Assembly: GCA_019843655.1 (NCBI GenBank)
Contig: JACDQD010000002.1
Location: 17,631,154-17,695,153 of the forward strand
Source: Lethocerus indicus
Lineage: Eukaryota; Arthropoda; Insecta; Hemiptera; Belostomatidae
Reading direction: 5' to 3'
Length of the DNA stretch: 64,000 bases
Shown here: piece by piece, positions 40,433 through 51,400 of the stretch
Numbering within the stretch: the first letter of the stretch is position 1
How the letters are laid out: each line of letters begins with the position of its first letter
Translations under genes and position numbers: made by a program
The notes under the pieces: model-generated
Seen by the model: only the letters and a program-made list of their open reading frames with translations
Database searches by the model: none
Told to the model about the DNA's origin: nothing

Positions 40433-40502
40433 GGTCTTATCGGGCGGGCTAATATAAGGGTGGCCCGTCAGTCAGAGTGTGCCCCTGCCGCCATCGCTTC
40501 CG

Positions 40503-40513
40503 CCCCCCCCCCC
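40503..40513. repeat. 11-C homopolymer
   Basis: An uninterrupted run of eleven C residues; the proline-rich frames over it reflect only this tract and its surroundings. Confidence 0.9.
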
Positions 40514-40581
40514 GCCGTTCCTTCCACCAACCACCCACCCACCTCTACCACACTGTCACGATAAGCTACCCAGACAGTCCT

Positions 40582-40594
40582 ACACACACACACA

Positions 40595-40678
<84 letters not shown>
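40582..40678. repeat. Compound (CA)n(CT)n(TA)n microsatellite
   Basis: CA units (about 40582-40595), CT units (about 40595-40627, one interruption) and about 25 TA units (40628-40678) follow one another without spacer. Frames reading as alternating S/L then I/Y across it are repeat translations. Confidence 0.97.
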
Positions 40679-40680
<2 letters not shown>

Positions 40681-40700
40681 TCATATATCTTCGGACGATT

Positions 40701-41520
40701 CAACGGTCCAATTTAAATTTGATCCTTCACGATCACCGATACTGTTGAACACAACCGGCGACACTGCTGCTAAACAGAACACAAATATCGGCGGCGAACT
40801 TTCAGTTGTTCGGCCTCGGATCATGCCTGAGCAACAAGACACAACAACCGACGGCCACACGAAAGCCAGCGTTAACATCAATTAGTGATTATTTTCAGGA
40901 GTAGTCGGTTACTGTACTACAGGTACACTGTAACCCCTATAATGGCTACATCGTGTTCAACAAGGTTATTCGACGACGGGAAAACGACCACATTACGAGG
41001 TAGTACTGTAAAAATAAAAGCGAAGTAAATGTAATTAACCGCGCAAAAAGCTAACTTTTTAGGTCAGCCATCCACACGTAATGACGCTGCAATAATGATT
41101 TTATTTTTATTTTTATACCTATAAATTTATTTAAATTAAAAAGCCAAATATTCAAATTACGACATAACAATCTATAGTACATAAAACGATGATAACACAA
41201 ACTACCTATTTGGATGGGTAACACGCGTACGAAATTATGACGGAGACTGCGTTTCCCATACAAGAATTCTTCTTTAATATTCGTTAATATGTTCCAACAA
41301 TAATAAAAAAACAATCTATAATCAGTTTCTCCTAGTTCGGACCTTCCGACGACGAAAGGAGAAAATGTAGTTGGATAGTATTTATTCAGCACAGTATCGT
41401 CAATAAATAAGGGTAATTTTTGGAACCCGGTTCATTGCTCTTGAGCTCCTGGCTTTTAAAATCACGCTGGCCGTATCAAAACGTAAGTTATCTACGAATC
41501 TAGCCATTATGCCCGATGTC
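40701..41520. other. Mixed stretch, no gene seen
   Basis: A GC-intermediate part (40700-40990) is followed by AT-rich DNA. The 113-codon minus frame (41051-41392) is I/Y/F/L-rich and unrecognised. Confidence 0.45.
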
Positions 41521-42110
41521 AGTTTGAATGTCTGTTAAGCCGGGGTCCGGGTTAGGGGTCCGTGGGAGGGACGGACGTCGGCCATGAAATATGTCAACGA
41601 TGGTCACGAACGCAACCTATCTCCGATCTTGCGGTGGCCACTAGAGGTATGCGGAGTTTTTCAAGGAATACTCCTCTCCTCCACCCCGCCGTCGCTACCC
41701 TTCCTTCCCCTCCTCCTCCTCCTACTCCTACTCCTCCTCCTCCTCCTCCTTCTCCTAGTCCTCCTTCTCCTCTCGGTTCCCGGCGAGCCCAGAAGTGCAA
41801 AGCTGTTCAATCTGAAGAACTACAGCTGGGCGTGGCGAGGGGTGCGGGGGATCGCCCCTTCCAAACCACCGATCAGGAAACTCATTGTCCGGGAAATGAC
41901 GAGCGCAGCGGGAAAGCCGGCTCTTCTTTCCCTTTTCTCGGGGTGGCCTCCTTACTCGCCTTCTCCTTACTCCTTGAAGGAAAAAATAGCCGGGGGGCAT
42001 TTTGTCTCTTTCGCAGCCGCCCGATCCCCCAGCGTTCGTTCCTTCGGAATCGCGTACATGATCAAAAGCTTTTGTAAGGATTTCTCTGACTGTGCCTCAT
42101 TGGCTTAACT
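41521..42110. other. Stop-poor GC-rich block with the window's longest frames
   Basis: Two plus-strand frames (41562-42077, 171 codons; 41584-42108, 174 codons) and a minus frame (41755-42000) are open over the same bases. The (CTC)n repeat gives a proline run in one frame and a leucine run in the other. The 174-codon frame could mimic a signal peptide or membrane helix, but its remainder is not recognisable. Simultaneous openness in several frames argues for GC-driven chance, and a first coding exon is only a remote possibility. Confidence 0.4.
41707..41773 (+). repeat. (CTC)n-rich tandem repeat
   Basis: About 65 bp of CTC/TCC triplets with a few CTA and TTC interruptions. Confidence 0.9.
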
Positions 42111-43169
42111 ACATTTCCCGTATCCTTTTGAGAGCTACGTGCCCAGAAAACGAACCGAGGGTAATTCTGTGCTGTGTTCGTTTCAATAAAATTTACCATT
42201 CTATAAAATGAAGTCATTAAATGAGTTGTAATAATGAAATATAAACTATTCAACGTTTTAATCATTAAAATATAAAACAGTAAACATTCGACTATATTAA
42301 AACAATAGTCTCTAATGTATTTTTAGGTAGTATAATACGCATTTGTTTCTATAGTGACATTAAATGAACCTATAGACTTCTTTAAAATGTATGCCGTTGC
42401 ATTCATATACATACTGCAAGTAAAAACAGCAGAGAGTGTACAGGTAATAATTTACGATGTTTAATATACTTTATAATTGTCTAAAAGTGAATGCGCTTAT
42501 TTAATTAGCCCATTCGCGAAACAGAAGAAATCGCCCTCACGACCCTCTCACTGACGCGGATGCCCCAGGAATGAGAACAACAGAGGAGCTGTGGAACAGT
42601 TAAACGGTGGCAAATACGGTTAAACAATGTATCAATCATTCTGTCAGAGCATTAGTTCCTCTGAAAATCAAACACGATTCCACAGGTGTCTGTACCAATC
42701 AGATACTGTCCCTAATTTATCATCAATCAACTATAGAATTAGATGAGTCAATTTATTTAAAAGGCCCTTAGTTAAAATTGCGAAATTTGATAACACTATT
42801 GTGAATTCCAGTCATAACATATTATGGACTTTATTCCGTACATAATATATATGTAACCAATGAATATTCTAGTCATTTATCGGTTACATAAATGTCTTCA
42901 CCTATTTTTACATTTATATTAATTACTACGGACCTTTAACCTATTATTTTCTCATATTTTCCTTTAATTGTCATCTTTATCACAACACCGATGAGAAATG
43001 ACAAAATAAACGTGCAATAGCCGAATTTACAAATCAATTTGAAGAAATAAGTCGTAGCTCCCTGGCAGTTAACGGGTTCTGAATTATTTTATTTGATAAT
43101 AATAATTATTATACTAATTAATTAGTTTGTGGTGCCAAAATATTAATTAGTTATTTTTTTCATATAAAT
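42111..43169. other. AT-rich stretch, nothing seen
   Basis: AT-rich, apart from a small patch near 42520-42600. No features are supported. Confidence 0.5.
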
Positions 43170-43311
43170 TTCGTTGTCTCCTGTCTCCAACTGGCTGGTT
43201 TGGTCTATTGGTAGCCCGATTTTGGCAGGTCGCCATCATCAGTACGGAAGATCGAAAAAACAATTACTCCAAGGCCTCGCAGACAACCAAACAGGTATTC
43301 CACATTAATTA
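43170..43311 (-). mobile_element. Hammerhead-bearing dispersed repeat, copy C (degenerate)
   Basis: Read on the minus strand, a CTGATGA box, a GGC...GCC stem and the conserved downstream tail AGACCAAACCAGC align with the copies near 47.6 and 53.1 kb. The ribozyme box after stem II reads AAAA instead of GAAA, and the stem III/cleavage region has GGGC in place of GGTC, so self-cleavage is unlikely. A second shared block at 43275-43310, starting CCTCGCAGAC, matches 53169-53204. It is in the same plus orientation in both places even though the hammerhead blocks are inverted relative to each other, so the modules have been rearranged. No reverse transcriptase or endonuclease frame is present. Confidence 0.65.
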
Positions 43312-44160
43312 TTTTTAAATTTGTAGGATTGTAAAATGAAACTATTCTGGTAAAAATTTTGAATATATTTTAAGCTCAGTTTATGAATAGTCCAAAGGGT
43401 TAGGAAGAAGGGATTTCTTTCCGGCCAGTTGTGGACCCCCTTTGTAGTCAAGTTGGGGTCGATCTTTGACCAAGTTAACTCAAAGTTTATCACAGTATTG
43501 GGCAGATGCCTTCCTATAATTTATGTTATTTCCAGCTCTCTCCTGGTTTTGTCCGGCGTCTTTTTCACAGAACTTATTCCCTTTGTCAGGGCGGGTCTCA
43601 CTTGGAACGGAACACGGCCGGATAGAAAACGAACGCCCGTCGGAGGAAGTCCGATAGTCATGAATAAATAATGAACACGGGTTCCCTGACATCACACACG
43701 TCTTATTCACTGTCTATTTTAATACATTATGGCATACATAGAGTTCCATATATCATGGCATATTTAATACATACAGGATCGACCCAATATTTCTCTTAAT
43801 TGGAGGAAAATAATTATTATTTTATTGAAATAATATAATATACAAATCCACACTTTCTGTAGTAAAAAATCTCACTAATTTAGAAAAAAAATAGTAGGAA
43901 ACTGTTTTTTCTTTCCTTTTTTTAATTGACGCAATATTACAAGGTGCTATTTTATGGGCTTAATATCTAACTTTTATGTTATAATTTATTTTAATATTGA
44001 GATTATTTTGAAGGACAATGCTGGGACTTTTGGTAAGTGGTTTTAATTTACTGAAGGTTTTGTTATATCACCAGTATACATAAATGATGAAAGTAATTAT
44101 GAGAAGTAATTTGGGATGGTAATTGAGATGGCCATTCAGTCGTTAAAAATAGTAACTCGT
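43312..44160. other. Mixed AT-rich stretch
   Basis: A GC-intermediate patch at about 43420-43700 is open on both strands (80 and 76 codons) with no recognisable product. The rest is AT-rich. Confidence 0.45.
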
Positions 44161-45300
44161 GTACGCAATGATTTCCGGTTTTCTGGTTCCCTACTGCTGG
44201 CGTTGTAAGCTGGCTGTGGATAATATTAATTAGCCAATAACAGGAAACCGTTCGGAAGAGAGACCGGGGCACGGAAGACAAGCCGAAAATGGGGGGCTTG
44301 GCATCGGACCAAAGCGGAATCCGCACCCTCGCCGGTAAAACCTCATTCAATAGACATCTACGCAGCGCTACCTGTTTTTTTTCTTTTAATTTTTAAAATG
44401 GAAAACAGAATTTGAATCGCATTTACCAGGCCGGGACTACACCGCAGCCCCCCATCCCCGCCGCAGTCTAATGTCCTCTCGTCAGAGATTCAGATATCGG
44501 ATATTAATTAACGCCGCAGTCTACCGCCCGGCATTTTAGACGGACCATTACGTAGAAACGCAATAAAGATGGAATGGCGAGATAAAATGTGAAATAACTC
44601 CTTACCACAACAGATTCACCTAAAACTGTGAAATATCATTAGTTTAATGATTAAAATTGATTAAAAGAAATATGCCACAGTATTACGAATTTTATTGTAA
44701 CGAAAGTTCTAGGAAAAAGAGAGAGGTGTTTCGAGTATTGAATTTTTAAGCGCACATCAGAAAAAAAATTATGGCTTATCGATTAACCATGTGCCATTCA
44801 CGGATAACTGCACCGGATAATAAAACATGGACAAGCCGATGAAACCGATAGATGTGAGACTGGACCATGCAGGCAGAAAATGTGCAATAAAGATTGTAAA
44901 CAAACCGGAATTGGACAGAAGGACTGGGGCGGAGGAGTGGCCGGGGAATCGAGCGGCTGAATTGGTCGCAGCTTAAATATTAGAGGGCGCAGGCCTCGAT
45001 AATCGGGAAGGGGCCATTAAGAATAAGCGAAGAAAAGCGGTGAAGCGACCACGGGCGGCTTCCAGCCACGTCGGTTATCAAGAAAATCAGATAGCGGAAG
45101 AACACTTAGTTGGGCACGCGATCCGAGAAAGTGGGATGAAACCACTTCCAGCGGCCCGACACCACTTCATATTCGAATTTCGCTTCCGTTTACTACCCAT
45201 CACAGGGCGGACAACTTCATTAGAGCTCCATCGACTAACTGAACCAACTTTACAGATCGACACTTGTTACACTATTCAAAGAGGGAAATGATACGGTATT
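44161..45300. other. Two GC-rich patches in AT-rich DNA
   Basis: Patches lie at 44190-44560 and 44900-45280. The 95-codon minus frame (44063-44350) and 83-codon plus frame (45040-45291) are not recognised. Confidence 0.4.
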
Positions 45301-45589
45301 GATCCTCATTAAAACCTGCAGGAAAATATGAATTGTAATGAATTCACACTTTTAACTCATTGGTTAGACGTGCCAATATGATTTTAAAAAAGTATATAAC
45401 GTATGAGTGTTTTGTTTAAAGGATTCATAACATTAATCAAACCAAAACCAATGTCCTCTAATGAAATATATTTATTATTGTTTTTAATTAAATTTTTAAC
45501 TCATCAAAATTTTGTACAATAGCCCGCATGCAAAAATACTTATAGCTAACTAAATAATCATCAAGACGCCGAAAATATAAGAAATGTAT

Positions 45590-46080
45590 AACCGTATTCA
45601 AACACCGGGACAGTCCCCTTTTCCTATCCACGCGCACTCAATTTAACACGAATTCAATAGTAAGGCGATGAGGGAGGACGTGTCGAATACAAATATCATA
45701 TTGTAGCCGTGCTGAGGACAGAAACGGTAAGCGAACTGAGCGAATTGACCCAACGGTAAGAATACTATTGGCAGGCAACATTATCAGCGTGAAAGAGGGC
45801 GAAGCGGGCATCTCTTATGCAAACGGCGTCACCTCCTTGATGTTGCCACTTCTCTCCAACACCTATTAGGGCCATTTACAAACTTCAGGCCCCCGGAGAG
45901 TGAAAGACAGGGGGAGAAAGAGTGAGTGTGAGAGGGAGGGAGGGGAACCGAGAAGAGACAACTTTATTACTTCCCCTTCTTGTAATTGCACTTCGCAACT
46001 ATAATTATGTTAAAATAAATTTCCATCCGCCGAGAGGGTAGGGCTAGGGGCGGGCTAACTACGGCCGAACTCTTAGATAT
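45590..46080. other. GC-intermediate block with a GA tract
   Basis: Contains a purine tract (about 45911-45956; GGGAGGGAGGGG near its end, three G runs). No gene is supported. Confidence 0.45.
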
Positions 46081-47017
46081 GCAAAATACTTTGGGTAAAA
46101 AGTTAAGCCGAAAAATCTTCCTTAGCTTCCAAAGCTAATGATGACGTTCACTCTTCGGTGAAAAGATATAATTCCCGGCTACAGCGTTCAGACACTAAGC
46201 GCTGAGCATGCACACAGGCACCCCGCTGGGAATCAGAAATGTTAGAATTTATTCATTTTATTTTAAACTAATATATTTTCAAAATAGACGTATACTTAAT
46301 AACCTTATATGTTCGTTCTTTTTCCTGCCACCTGGACAAAATAATTAGTCCAATTATGCTGAAGACGTTATCAGTGGACAAATTTAAGGAATAAAAAAAA
46401 ATCCTTATTATAATACCAAATCTTCCAAAATTTTCTCTATTAAGAAGTAATAGAATAATAAAAACTTCTTCCATAATAAAAGGAAATTACATACAGCGCT
46501 ATTTTAAAATACTAAGTTCAGGAATTTAACTGCATAAAATATACCGTTTTTTAAATGGTATGAAAGTGGTGAATGAAAATTCGGGCCAGTCTTCAATCCG
46601 CTTGACAGTATACAGAATTGAATATATATCTCAAAGCTTCCGACATCAAATAGCCAGAAAGGCGTGTATTGTATTTCCGAGCTAAAACTGGGGTGTTTTC
46701 GATCCCGCACTCTCACAGACGTTATCCCCTTTCAAACCTTCAGTCTCCACAGAGCCCGCCTCTTATTCCAGATTCCATTGACTCCTTGTCCCGATGTCAG
46801 AAATGTTAACTGTAAATAATATGACAAGAAGTTGAAAGAAATACATTTGCCGAAGCCAATTCTACTTTTATCATGCTGGAGGTATATTGAAAATACTCAG
46901 TCTTTAGTAAAAGAGTTCTATTGTATGTTTAAATCGGAGCAATTATTATTGAAACTTAACTTTGTGATAGTTTGTAGTTAATCTTTAGAATACAGATCTG
47001 AATTACAGGAATAAAAT
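46081..47017. other. AT-rich stretch
   Basis: AT-rich. Minus frames of 68 and 70 codons (46268-46474, 46504-46716) are unrecognised. No features are supported. Confidence 0.5.
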
Positions 47018-47354
47018 AGGAAGTTTTCCTGTTGATCCGAAATATATTGAACAAAGATTATTTTGGTAATCTAGTTTATCAGTGCAAGTGTACCAAACGA
47101 ACTTTAGTTAAGTACATTTCCGCACCACCCTCAGGGGGCGCTAGTTTATCGGTGCAAGTGCACCAAACGAACTTTAGTTAAGTACATATCCGCACCACAC
47201 TCAGGGGGGCGCTAGTTTATCGGGTTTATCCGCGCCCCTGAGTGTGGTGCGGAAATCTACTTAACTAAAGTTCGTTGCATGCATTTGCACAGATTAACTA
47301 GATTACTAAAAATAAACTTTTTTCAATAAATTTTGAATCAACAGGAAAACTTTC
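47018..47354. mobile_element. MITE-like foldback element with internal tandem unit
   Basis: The outer ~55 bp (about 47019-47073 and 47299-47354) are inverted repeats; each end reads AAGTTTTCCTGTTGAT inward with roughly 84% match by eye. Inside, a ~70-bp unit starting CTAGTTTATC occurs in plus orientation at 47071-47140 and 47141-47211, and as an inverted copy at about 47224-47300 (roughly 88% to the second plus copy). The whole thus folds into a long hairpin with one extra unit on the left arm and a spacer of only about a dozen bases. No frame encodes a transposase, so it would be non-autonomous. A target-site duplication could not be fixed with confidence. Confidence 0.85.
47071..47211 (+). 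repeat. 70/71-bp tandem duplication inside the foldback element
   Basis: Two head-to-tail copies differ at only a few positions, and each ends in GGGGGCG just before the next CTAGTTTATC. A truncated third start follows at 47212. The unit carries its own near-palindrome around AACTTTAGTTAAGT. Confidence 0.9.
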
Positions 47355-47599
47355 ATTATTGTAAATACACAATACCAGATAGGTTTCCTGTCATATATTT
47401 GGAAGTCAGATCCTAATATTTGTGACCACTTGTGATCAAATATATATTTGACCGATAATCTGACAAAGACGTAAGACGATTAACAAAATCCCGCCCAACC
47501 CAAATAAGACAAACAACATCCCCCACATACACAATAACCAGACACTGGATAAACAGACAAACACCAGAGTACAAGTGCACAAAACATCCAAAGTGCAAA

Positions 47600-47712
47600 A
47601 GTGACTGACACTGCTACTGAAGAGGGCGAGCAGCCGAAACCGGTCTAGCAAAAGACCAAACCTGCGAGAGGAGACTGAAGGACACGAAATCTACGGTATT
47701 CTGCTTTTAGTT
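47600..47712 (+). mobile_element. Hammerhead-bearing dispersed repeat, copy A
   Basis: Best preserved member of a family that also appears at about 43.2 kb (minus) and 53.1 kb (plus). Shared parts are the ribozyme-like block, the tail AAAGACCAAACC, and a weaker downstream part with ACGAAAT...GGTAT words. Hammerhead motifs are established in Penelope-like retroelements and in small non-autonomous retroelements of animals, so this is likely a fragment of such an element. No coding part is present. Element ends are uncertain because only the shared core can be delimited by comparison. It lies about 250 bp downstream of the foldback element. Confidence 0.7.
47612..47650 (+). ncRNA. Hammerhead ribozyme motif (type I topology)
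   Basis: All conserved core positions of a hammerhead are present in order. Stem I is TGCTA (47612-47616) with TAGCA (47646-47650), five pairs. CTGAAGA (47617-47623) fits the CUGANGA box. Stem II is GGGC...GCC (47624-47635), with one unpaired G. GAAA (47636-47639) is followed by a stem III of ACC/GGT (47639-47644) with no loop, and predicted cleavage follows C at 47645. A loopless palindromic stem III is expected to work poorly as a monomer and better as a dimer, as is known for similar animal retroelement hammerheads. Activity is inferred, not shown. Confidence 0.65.
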
Positions 47713-47743
47713 TTTAGAAACTAGTCACTACCCTGATAACAGC

Positions 47744-47887
47744 TTATGGATTTTCAGAAATGCAAATCAGGGAGGAACTTGAAACTAAATTTCGCGCGGC
47801 TCGTCTGAGTGCCAATCTATCTTTAATCTTGCCCGAGGGTAAACCCAACTCTCGGGTGGAAAGAAAGAGGGCGGGAGAGTGGGGAAG

Positions 47888-47925
<38 letters not shown>

Positions 47926-48080
47926 AGCGGAACACGCGAAAACGGGTCGTTTCGCGAGAGCCTGGTTATCTGCGAAATAACCGATAAGTTTAAAAGCCAA
48001 TAAAGTTTGTCGCTTTATGGGTTTCGTTGGCCCGGGGGCCAAGTTGGCGATTTTATGAATTATAAGTTATGGCGTTTGAC
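47744..48080. other. GC-intermediate block with GA repeat
   Basis: Frames on both strands (63, 75 and 85 codons) run through the GA repeat. It ends with a GC palindrome, TTGGCCCGGGGGCCAA, near 48028. No gene is supported. Confidence 0.45.
47892..47921 (+). repeat. (GA)n microsatellite
   Basis: About 30 bp of uninterrupted GA dinucleotides. Confidence 0.95.
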
Positions 48081-49428
48081 GACCTTAACCAACCCAGAAG
48101 TTGTACCCAATCAGATTCTATACTCCTTTGCTAATATCATCTTGATTCTCTTCCAATTTTCTTTACTGATTTAAAGCATATTCATGTAAAGAATATTCGT
48201 ATAACCTTTAATATTTTTTTCGTATATCATCACATTTTAAAAAGCTCATGCAGTAAGAAATCGTCGCAATTAGCGGGTACTGTTGGTTGGATTTTAATTT
48301 ATGGTTGTCTCAAGTAAAATTTTCTTTGCACCGATTTATATTGGGTGATGTTTTTTGGGTAAATGGAGAAAATATTTTCGAAATAATCTCTTGAGCTTAA
48401 TACGATAAATCTAGTCTTTCTTGTACCTTCACTGTTCAGTACAACAAAAATAAATGTTTTAAAACCCGACAAAAAAAGAGCAATACCAGCTTTATATTAT
48501 ATTAAGTATTTTAATATCATACTACACATCGCATAGTTTCAGAAATATTATTAATATTTTTTCTTACTTGTGATGTAATCAACGCCGTTTCTAAATATTA
48601 CAAACGGGTTCAAGATGAATGGGTGTTCTTACGATCCGAGGGGAAGCACCATGGTTATTGAGGGTATCGAAAGTGTCACAATAAATAAGACAGGTTGGCA
48701 GCATAAAGTGAAGTAAACCCCCCGACGGGGAAAGGGATCGCCGGTTTTGAATTATCTCGACCAAGCTATCTTTGGGCTTCCCCGGTAATAACTCTGAAAT
48801 ATCTGCACATACTTTAAAGCATACTGTTATTGGCCCATATACAGAGCCAGATATAAACGTTTCCTACGTTTTATATAGGAAACTAACTCAGAAAAAGTGC
48901 ACAACCCCCTTACAGACCCCCGTGAGATATAATAGAGTGCACGGGAATACACTCAATAGCACGTATATATACAAAATACCGTAAAATACAGCTGAAATGT
49001 ATCATTGGCCGTTCATAGACCCCAACCACTAGCCCAATAGCTCTTGTAGTAAAAAGAGTATTCGGGTTTAGTAAAAATCCACGGCCAAAAAATTGTCATC
49101 ACCATCATAACTGAATTATGGGCAACCGAAATAATGAAATTATGAATAATCATGTAATCTGTGTAACATTTATATACACCACGTATACACCTGGAAGCCC
49201 TGGGGATAATACCTCGCGATTTATGAAGGACGGTAGTAGACACGCCTCCAAGCGTGTTAATACATAACTTATAAAAAGTTTATTGTTTCTTAGGGGTGGA
49301 GTAGGCCGGGGTCTGCGCCAGCCTACCAATTCAGGCATGATTCTGCGACAATTTCGAATAGAAACGTGTAGACTTAGCCAAAGCGACGGTTTGTTTAAAT
49401 ATTCGAAAAGGGCCGAGACACAAGTGGC
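48081..49428. other. Mostly AT-rich stretch
   Basis: AT-rich to about 48600, then intermediate. Frames of 60-76 codons are unrecognised. No features are supported. Confidence 0.45.
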
Positions 49429-49475
49429 AGAGAGGTAGAGGACGAGAAGAGAGAGAGAGACAGAGAATGGAGAGG
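49429..49475 (+). repeat. GA-rich purine tract
   Basis: Imperfect GA-rich tract including a (GA)n run near 49450-49461. The plus strand becomes pyrimidine-rich after about 49500. Confidence 0.75.
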
Positions 49476-49540
49476 TACAAGAGAGGAAAGGAGTGAGAGC
49501 GAACTCCCCTTTCCACTTTCACGCTCGTGCACCCGCCACA

Positions 49541-50930
49541 TCATCACCGCCTATCGTCCCCTCCATCATTTCTTTTTATTCTCTCCTTAATGCTTCTCTT
49601 TCTTCGTTTCGCCACCCAAACCACTTCCTTCAAAAATTCCTCTTTCGATCCGATTTCATCCATTGAGCGGGAACGATTACAGGAAATTGTTCTAAATTAA
49701 TATTCGTTTGGAATAAATCAATCGAGATGTTTGGACCTAATTATAAAGGTACTGGATTTCCTGATATCCGAAAAGTCGGCAGCAACTGAAGTAGAACGTA
49801 ATCCTGTGGTATGTTGAAACTAGGTCTGCGCCGGGTATTTCAAGTGGGAGGCGTCTCCTCTTCTCCAGGCTATGGTTCTACCAGACCCGGCCATAAGAAT
49901 TCAAAATGAGCTCACTTTCAAACTGCTCCTTGCACTACCAACCAGATTTACGCTACCTTGTCGACTCGCGGAAGCAATATTTCCTTAATTTTAGGACCTT
50001 CCTACAGATTTTAGGCCAATTTAGGATTTTAGGCTTGATATGGAATCAAGTTATTTGCTCATTAAAATTCATTGGTTGGAACAACAGCAAAAAGAATATT
50101 TAACTAAATCATTCCAAAACATCAACATTTAATTATCAAAGATGTTATTAAGCTCAAAATTATTAACGTGGGATACTAAAAAAGACCGAAACAAAAGTAT
50201 AACTATTCTCTTCGTTAAGAAAACCGTTGGCATAACGCGGAATAATGTGTTATTTATTATTGAGTAGTAATTCACCATTCCGCCTAATCCACATCAATTA
50301 ATCATCCAGTGAACAGTTTATTTACTATTTGATAAAGAATCGAACAAAGGTTTTAACGAACAATTGCATAAATGGTCAATAAAAAGAATTAAACCCGCAA
50401 AATGAACGTTGGAAATATTTATAAAGAGAAGCCCTACAGCCCGAATCAGTATTCTTCGCGGTATGAATAACCATGAGGTCAAAAGAAAGGGAGAATCTCG
50501 GATCTAGACTTCCTTGCATAAAGAAATTGACTTATTTCGATTCAGAACAACCTTCTCATACATAGTACTCGTATAGTAGGCATTTTTAACATAGCCAGTT
50601 ATGGGGCATATATATTTATTAAGTGCCCAAAGATCTAATACTGTAGTTTCGTTTATTTCCATTAAAATGAACTGAACAAAATTCTTTAAATGCTGATATC
50701 CTACAAGACACTGTATTATTTAATTCCATTATTCAGGACCTATATTAATTCATATTGGAGGAATAAAACTAATATCCTATCTATGCTAATTTTGAATGCA
50801 GATATTAAATATTATAAAGATACCAGAAAAATACAGGGTCGATTCCGTGGTAGCGTGATGTATAAGAAAAAATAACCAAAATCGTTCCCCTTCAGGCAGA
50901 TTTTCCCCGGAGGTGTGACTTTCAGATCAA
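49541..50930. other. Mostly AT-rich stretch
   Basis: AT-rich with scattered short frames (60-65 codons), none recognised. The word TTTAGG occurs several times between 49990 and 50032, without tandem arrangement. Confidence 0.45.
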
Positions 50931-51400
50931 TCTTTGTCATTCAAATAAATGCGCCCAATTTTCAGTCTGTCGGTTTGTAAGGAAGTGGAGGGGTTTGAGG
51001 GGGAGGAGAACGGTACCAACCGTGTGGCGGGGCGGCCTCTCCTAGCCACCCCTCCCAGATCGATCTCGATCGCATATGTTCCATTTTCCCACACATCACG
51101 TGTGACGTCACCGCTGCCCCGGCCGTTTTGATCTGACGCCAGATCTCGGACAAGAAGAGGGGGACGGAAAGTGGCGGATGGACGAGGAAAGGATGGGGGG
51201 GGGGTGAATAAGCGTAGGGAGCGTCAAAGGAGGAGATTGGGACGCGGGAAAGTGGACTTGTACTAATTATTGCAACCATGATTGATGAACCCAACGCCAC
51301 TAACACTCGGCCAAAGCATAACAACACTGTACTGGAGAACTGGGAAGGCGCAGAGTCAACACGCGGGGACTTGAAATCGTCTAATTTCATTTTCGTTAAA
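50931..51400. other. GC-rich block with E-box/CRE
   Basis: GC-rich. It holds a 10-G tract (51195-51204) and the composite regulatory site at 51097-51110. A 142-codon minus frame (50962-51390) runs across most of it. Its translation is P/S-rich with no recognisable domain, and a 60-codon plus frame overlaps it. Confidence 0.45.
51097..51110. promoter_or_regulatory. Abutting CACGTG E-box and TGACGTCA CRE
   Basis: A canonical E-box palindrome (51097-51102) is followed without spacer by a perfect 8-bp CRE palindrome (51103-51110). bHLH(-Zip) factors bind CACGTG and CREB/ATF-type bZIP factors bind TGACGTCA. The pair sits in a GC-rich block. Use as a regulatory site is inference from the motif alone. 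Confidence 0.5.

Noticed and set aside
40453..40475. TATAAGG followed by TCAGTC, like a TATA box and insect initiator
   Set aside because: The distance (17-21 bp) is too short for a TATA/initiator pair, and the region is low-complexity.
49985..50035. Several TTTAGG words, reminiscent of the arthropod telomere unit TTAGG
   Set aside because: The words are irregularly spaced and not tandem, so this is not an interstitial telomere array.
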